Shown: positions 62,935 to 64,000 of the stretch, piece after piece | Layout: the number at the start of each line of letters is the position of its first letter | Numbering within the stretch: the stretch's first letter is position 1 | Assembly: GCF_026013365.1 (NCBI RefSeq) | Contig: NZ_JAPDOE010000007.1 | Span: forward strand, 124,001 to 188,000 | Length of the DNA: 64,000 nucleotides | Direction: 5' to 3' | Source: Paenibacillus sp. LS1 | GTDB lineage: Bacteria; Bacillota; Bacilli; Paenibacillales; Paenibacillaceae | The notes under the pieces: generated by a model | Database searches by the model: none | The model's input: the letters and a program-made list of their open reading frames with translations, nothing else | What the model was told of the DNA's origin: nothing | Program-made: the position numbers and the translations under genes

Positions 62935-64000
62935 TTAGGTTGAACGATTGGATTTCCAGCTTTCGAACCATTCCTGAACAGCGGGATGAGGGAGCATATC
63001 CATTTCCTGACTCAACATACGACATAGCAGGCTATACTGAACCTCGACCGAACGTCGATCACCGAGTCGATGATACAGGTTCATCAGAACCACATATATA
63101 TTTTCCTCATCAGGCAACATGCGCTGTATTTTGAGATAATGTGCAACCGCATCTTCATCCTGATGGGCAGCGATATAATAATCTGCAATTTGTTTCTCAT
63201 GGCGAAGCCAGAGATTGCGCAGTCGGCGTCGCTCCATTTCGGCCCACAGATACGTTGTTTCCCCCAGATATGGACCCTTGTAGAGAGATGAAATTTGTAA
63301 ATGAAGATCCATCGTTAACGCTGTAACGGCAGGCGCTTCGGCTACCCTTTTCTCCCACATGTCCATATCCAGGGATGCCCCGTTCAATTGCAGCATATAT
63401 CCTTCATCGAGATTGGAAATCTGGATATTAACCTGCTCAGCCTGCAGTTGTTTGCGAATCTGGTAGATGGCCGTATAGAGCTGGGTCACTCCACGTTTCC
63501 ATTCAATCTCAGGCCACAGTTGTTCAAGCAGCACCTGCTTGCGAACAGGTTTATCTCGATATTGCAGGAGGAACGAGAATAGTTCCTGGGCTTTGAACGT
63601 CTTCCAACGTATAGTGATCGGCGGACTCCCCGCCTTTTCAAATTGCAATGGACCAAGGCAATGAAGTATAACCTGTGAATCCGGGAACCGTTCAGTAGGA
63701 TCTGATGTGAGCAACAATCGATGAATCGTCTTCTCCAGCCGCTCTGTCTGCAACGGTTTCAGCAGATAATCCAGAGAATTGAGTTCAAACGCCTTGACTG
63801 CATATTCATCATATACCGTGACAAACACAATTTGGGTCGCTGGAAGTTGTTGCAGAATGCGCTCAGCCAGCTCAATTCCGCTCATCTCAGGCATCTCGAT
63901 ATCCAGAAAAACCACATTCGGTCGAACCTGTATGATATACTCCAGAGCCTGTCTGGGACTGCGGTATTTCCCAATAATGTCCAGATCGCTAATGCGCTCC
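62935..64000 (-). CDS. Response regulator with BTAD output domain (5' end outside window)
   Basis: Partial: the frame stays open to the right edge, so the N-terminus (about 25-30 residues) is missing. The visible 354 residues begin in the receiver (IIQVRPNVVFLDIEMPEMSG with the phospho-accepting Asp, VTVYDEYAVKAFELNSLDYLLKPL with the Lys). A short winged helix (PITIRWKTFKAQELFSFLLQY...VRKQVLLEQLWPE) and a bacterial transcriptional activator (BTAD) helical repeat domain (DLHLQISSLYKGPYLGE to the end) follow. The combination resembles SARP-like regulators fused to a receiver. The kinase partner would lie beyond the window. Confidence 0.9.
   Translation of the reverse strand, partial: ERISDLDIIGKYRSPRQALEYIIQVRPNVVFLDIEMPEMSGIELAERILQQLPATQIVFVTVYDEYAVKAFELNSLDYLLKPLQTERLEKTIHRLLLTSDPTERFPDSQVILHCLGPLQFEKAGSPPITIRWKTFKAQELFSFLLQYRDKPVRKQVLLEQLWPEIEWKRGVTQLYTAIYQIRKQLQAEQVNIQISNLDEGYMLQLNGASLDMDMWEKRVAEAPAVTALTMDLHLQISSLYKGPYLGETTYLWAEMERRRLRNLWLRHEKQIADYYIAAHQDEDAVAHYLKIQRMLPDEENIYVVLMNLYHRLGDRRSVEVQYSLLCRMLSQEMDMLPHPAVQEWFESWKSNRST

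Noticed and set aside
1-64000. CRISPR array, prophage, insertion sequence, tRNA or rRNA
   Set aside because: I saw no regularly spaced repeats, transposase or integrase motifs, or structural RNA signatures on either strand, although a read by eye can miss a tRNA.

Overview
The window looks like chromosomal DNA of a Gram-positive, endospore-forming member of the Paenibacillus group. The reasons are a GerA-type germination operon, a Spo0E-like phosphatase, strong AGGAGG ribosome binding sites with some TTG and GTG starts, YesMN-type two-component control of a lipoprotein sugar transporter, copper-amine-oxidase stalk domains, and many short, independently regulated transport and signalling operons. 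This is inferred from gene content and not from a marker gene. I saw no rRNA, tRNA, CRISPR array, insertion sequence or phage gene.

Layout. 1-8.6 kb is mostly minus strand: a response regulator/sensor kinase pair apparently co-transcribed with pssA, a two-cysteine pyridoxal kinase (pdxK), a second two-component system with an ABC-2 exporter, and a DegV protein. 8.6-12.3 kb is a plus-strand exporter cassette (two ABC-2 permeases and an ATPase) plus a small aspartoacylase-like protein. 12.3-15.6 kb has an alpha/beta hydrolase with its MerR regulator behind an unusually clear MerR-type promoter, then a BdbC disulfide oxidoreductase with a FixH-like lipoprotein. 15.7-22.8 kb is accessory: two secreted proteins that each join a copper-amine-oxidase stalk domain to a duplicated uncharacterised domain, a formylglycine-enzyme-fold protein next to a large unrecognised protein, and two very small proteins. 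22.8-30.6 kb is a complex-sugar importer locus with a YesM/YesN system.

30.6-40.3 kb holds Spo0E-like, MarR and FAD monooxygenase genes (with two matching operator palindromes), a WYL-regulated tandem pair of cysteine-protease-fold paralogues that seem to lack the catalytic residues, a zinc-ribbon mini-protein, ArsR plus an MFS exporter, an NTF2-like protein and an Rrf2 regulator. 40.4-46.5 kb has two mirrored carbohydrate modules, each with an AraC regulator and a Gfo/Idh/MocA dehydrogenase, one with an aldo/keto reductase and the other with a TIM-barrel isomerase. 46.7-52.3 kb is a two-component system with a MacB/FtsX-type ABC system. 52.3-55 kb is the S-methylmethionine salvage pair mmuP-mmuM under a SAM-I riboswitch whose promoter, aptamer and terminator are all visible. 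55-59.1 kb is a gerABC operon. The window closes with a soluble PAS chemotaxis-type transducer, a MHYT-PAS-GGDEF-EAL cyclic-di-GMP enzyme and a response regulator with a BTAD output domain that runs off the right edge.

The best leads for something undescribed are the FGE-fold/large-protein pair (19.4-22.2 kb), the WYL plus twin pseudo-protease operon (33.7-36.7 kb), and the leader terminator upstream of the duplicated-helical-domain secreted protein (17.5 kb).
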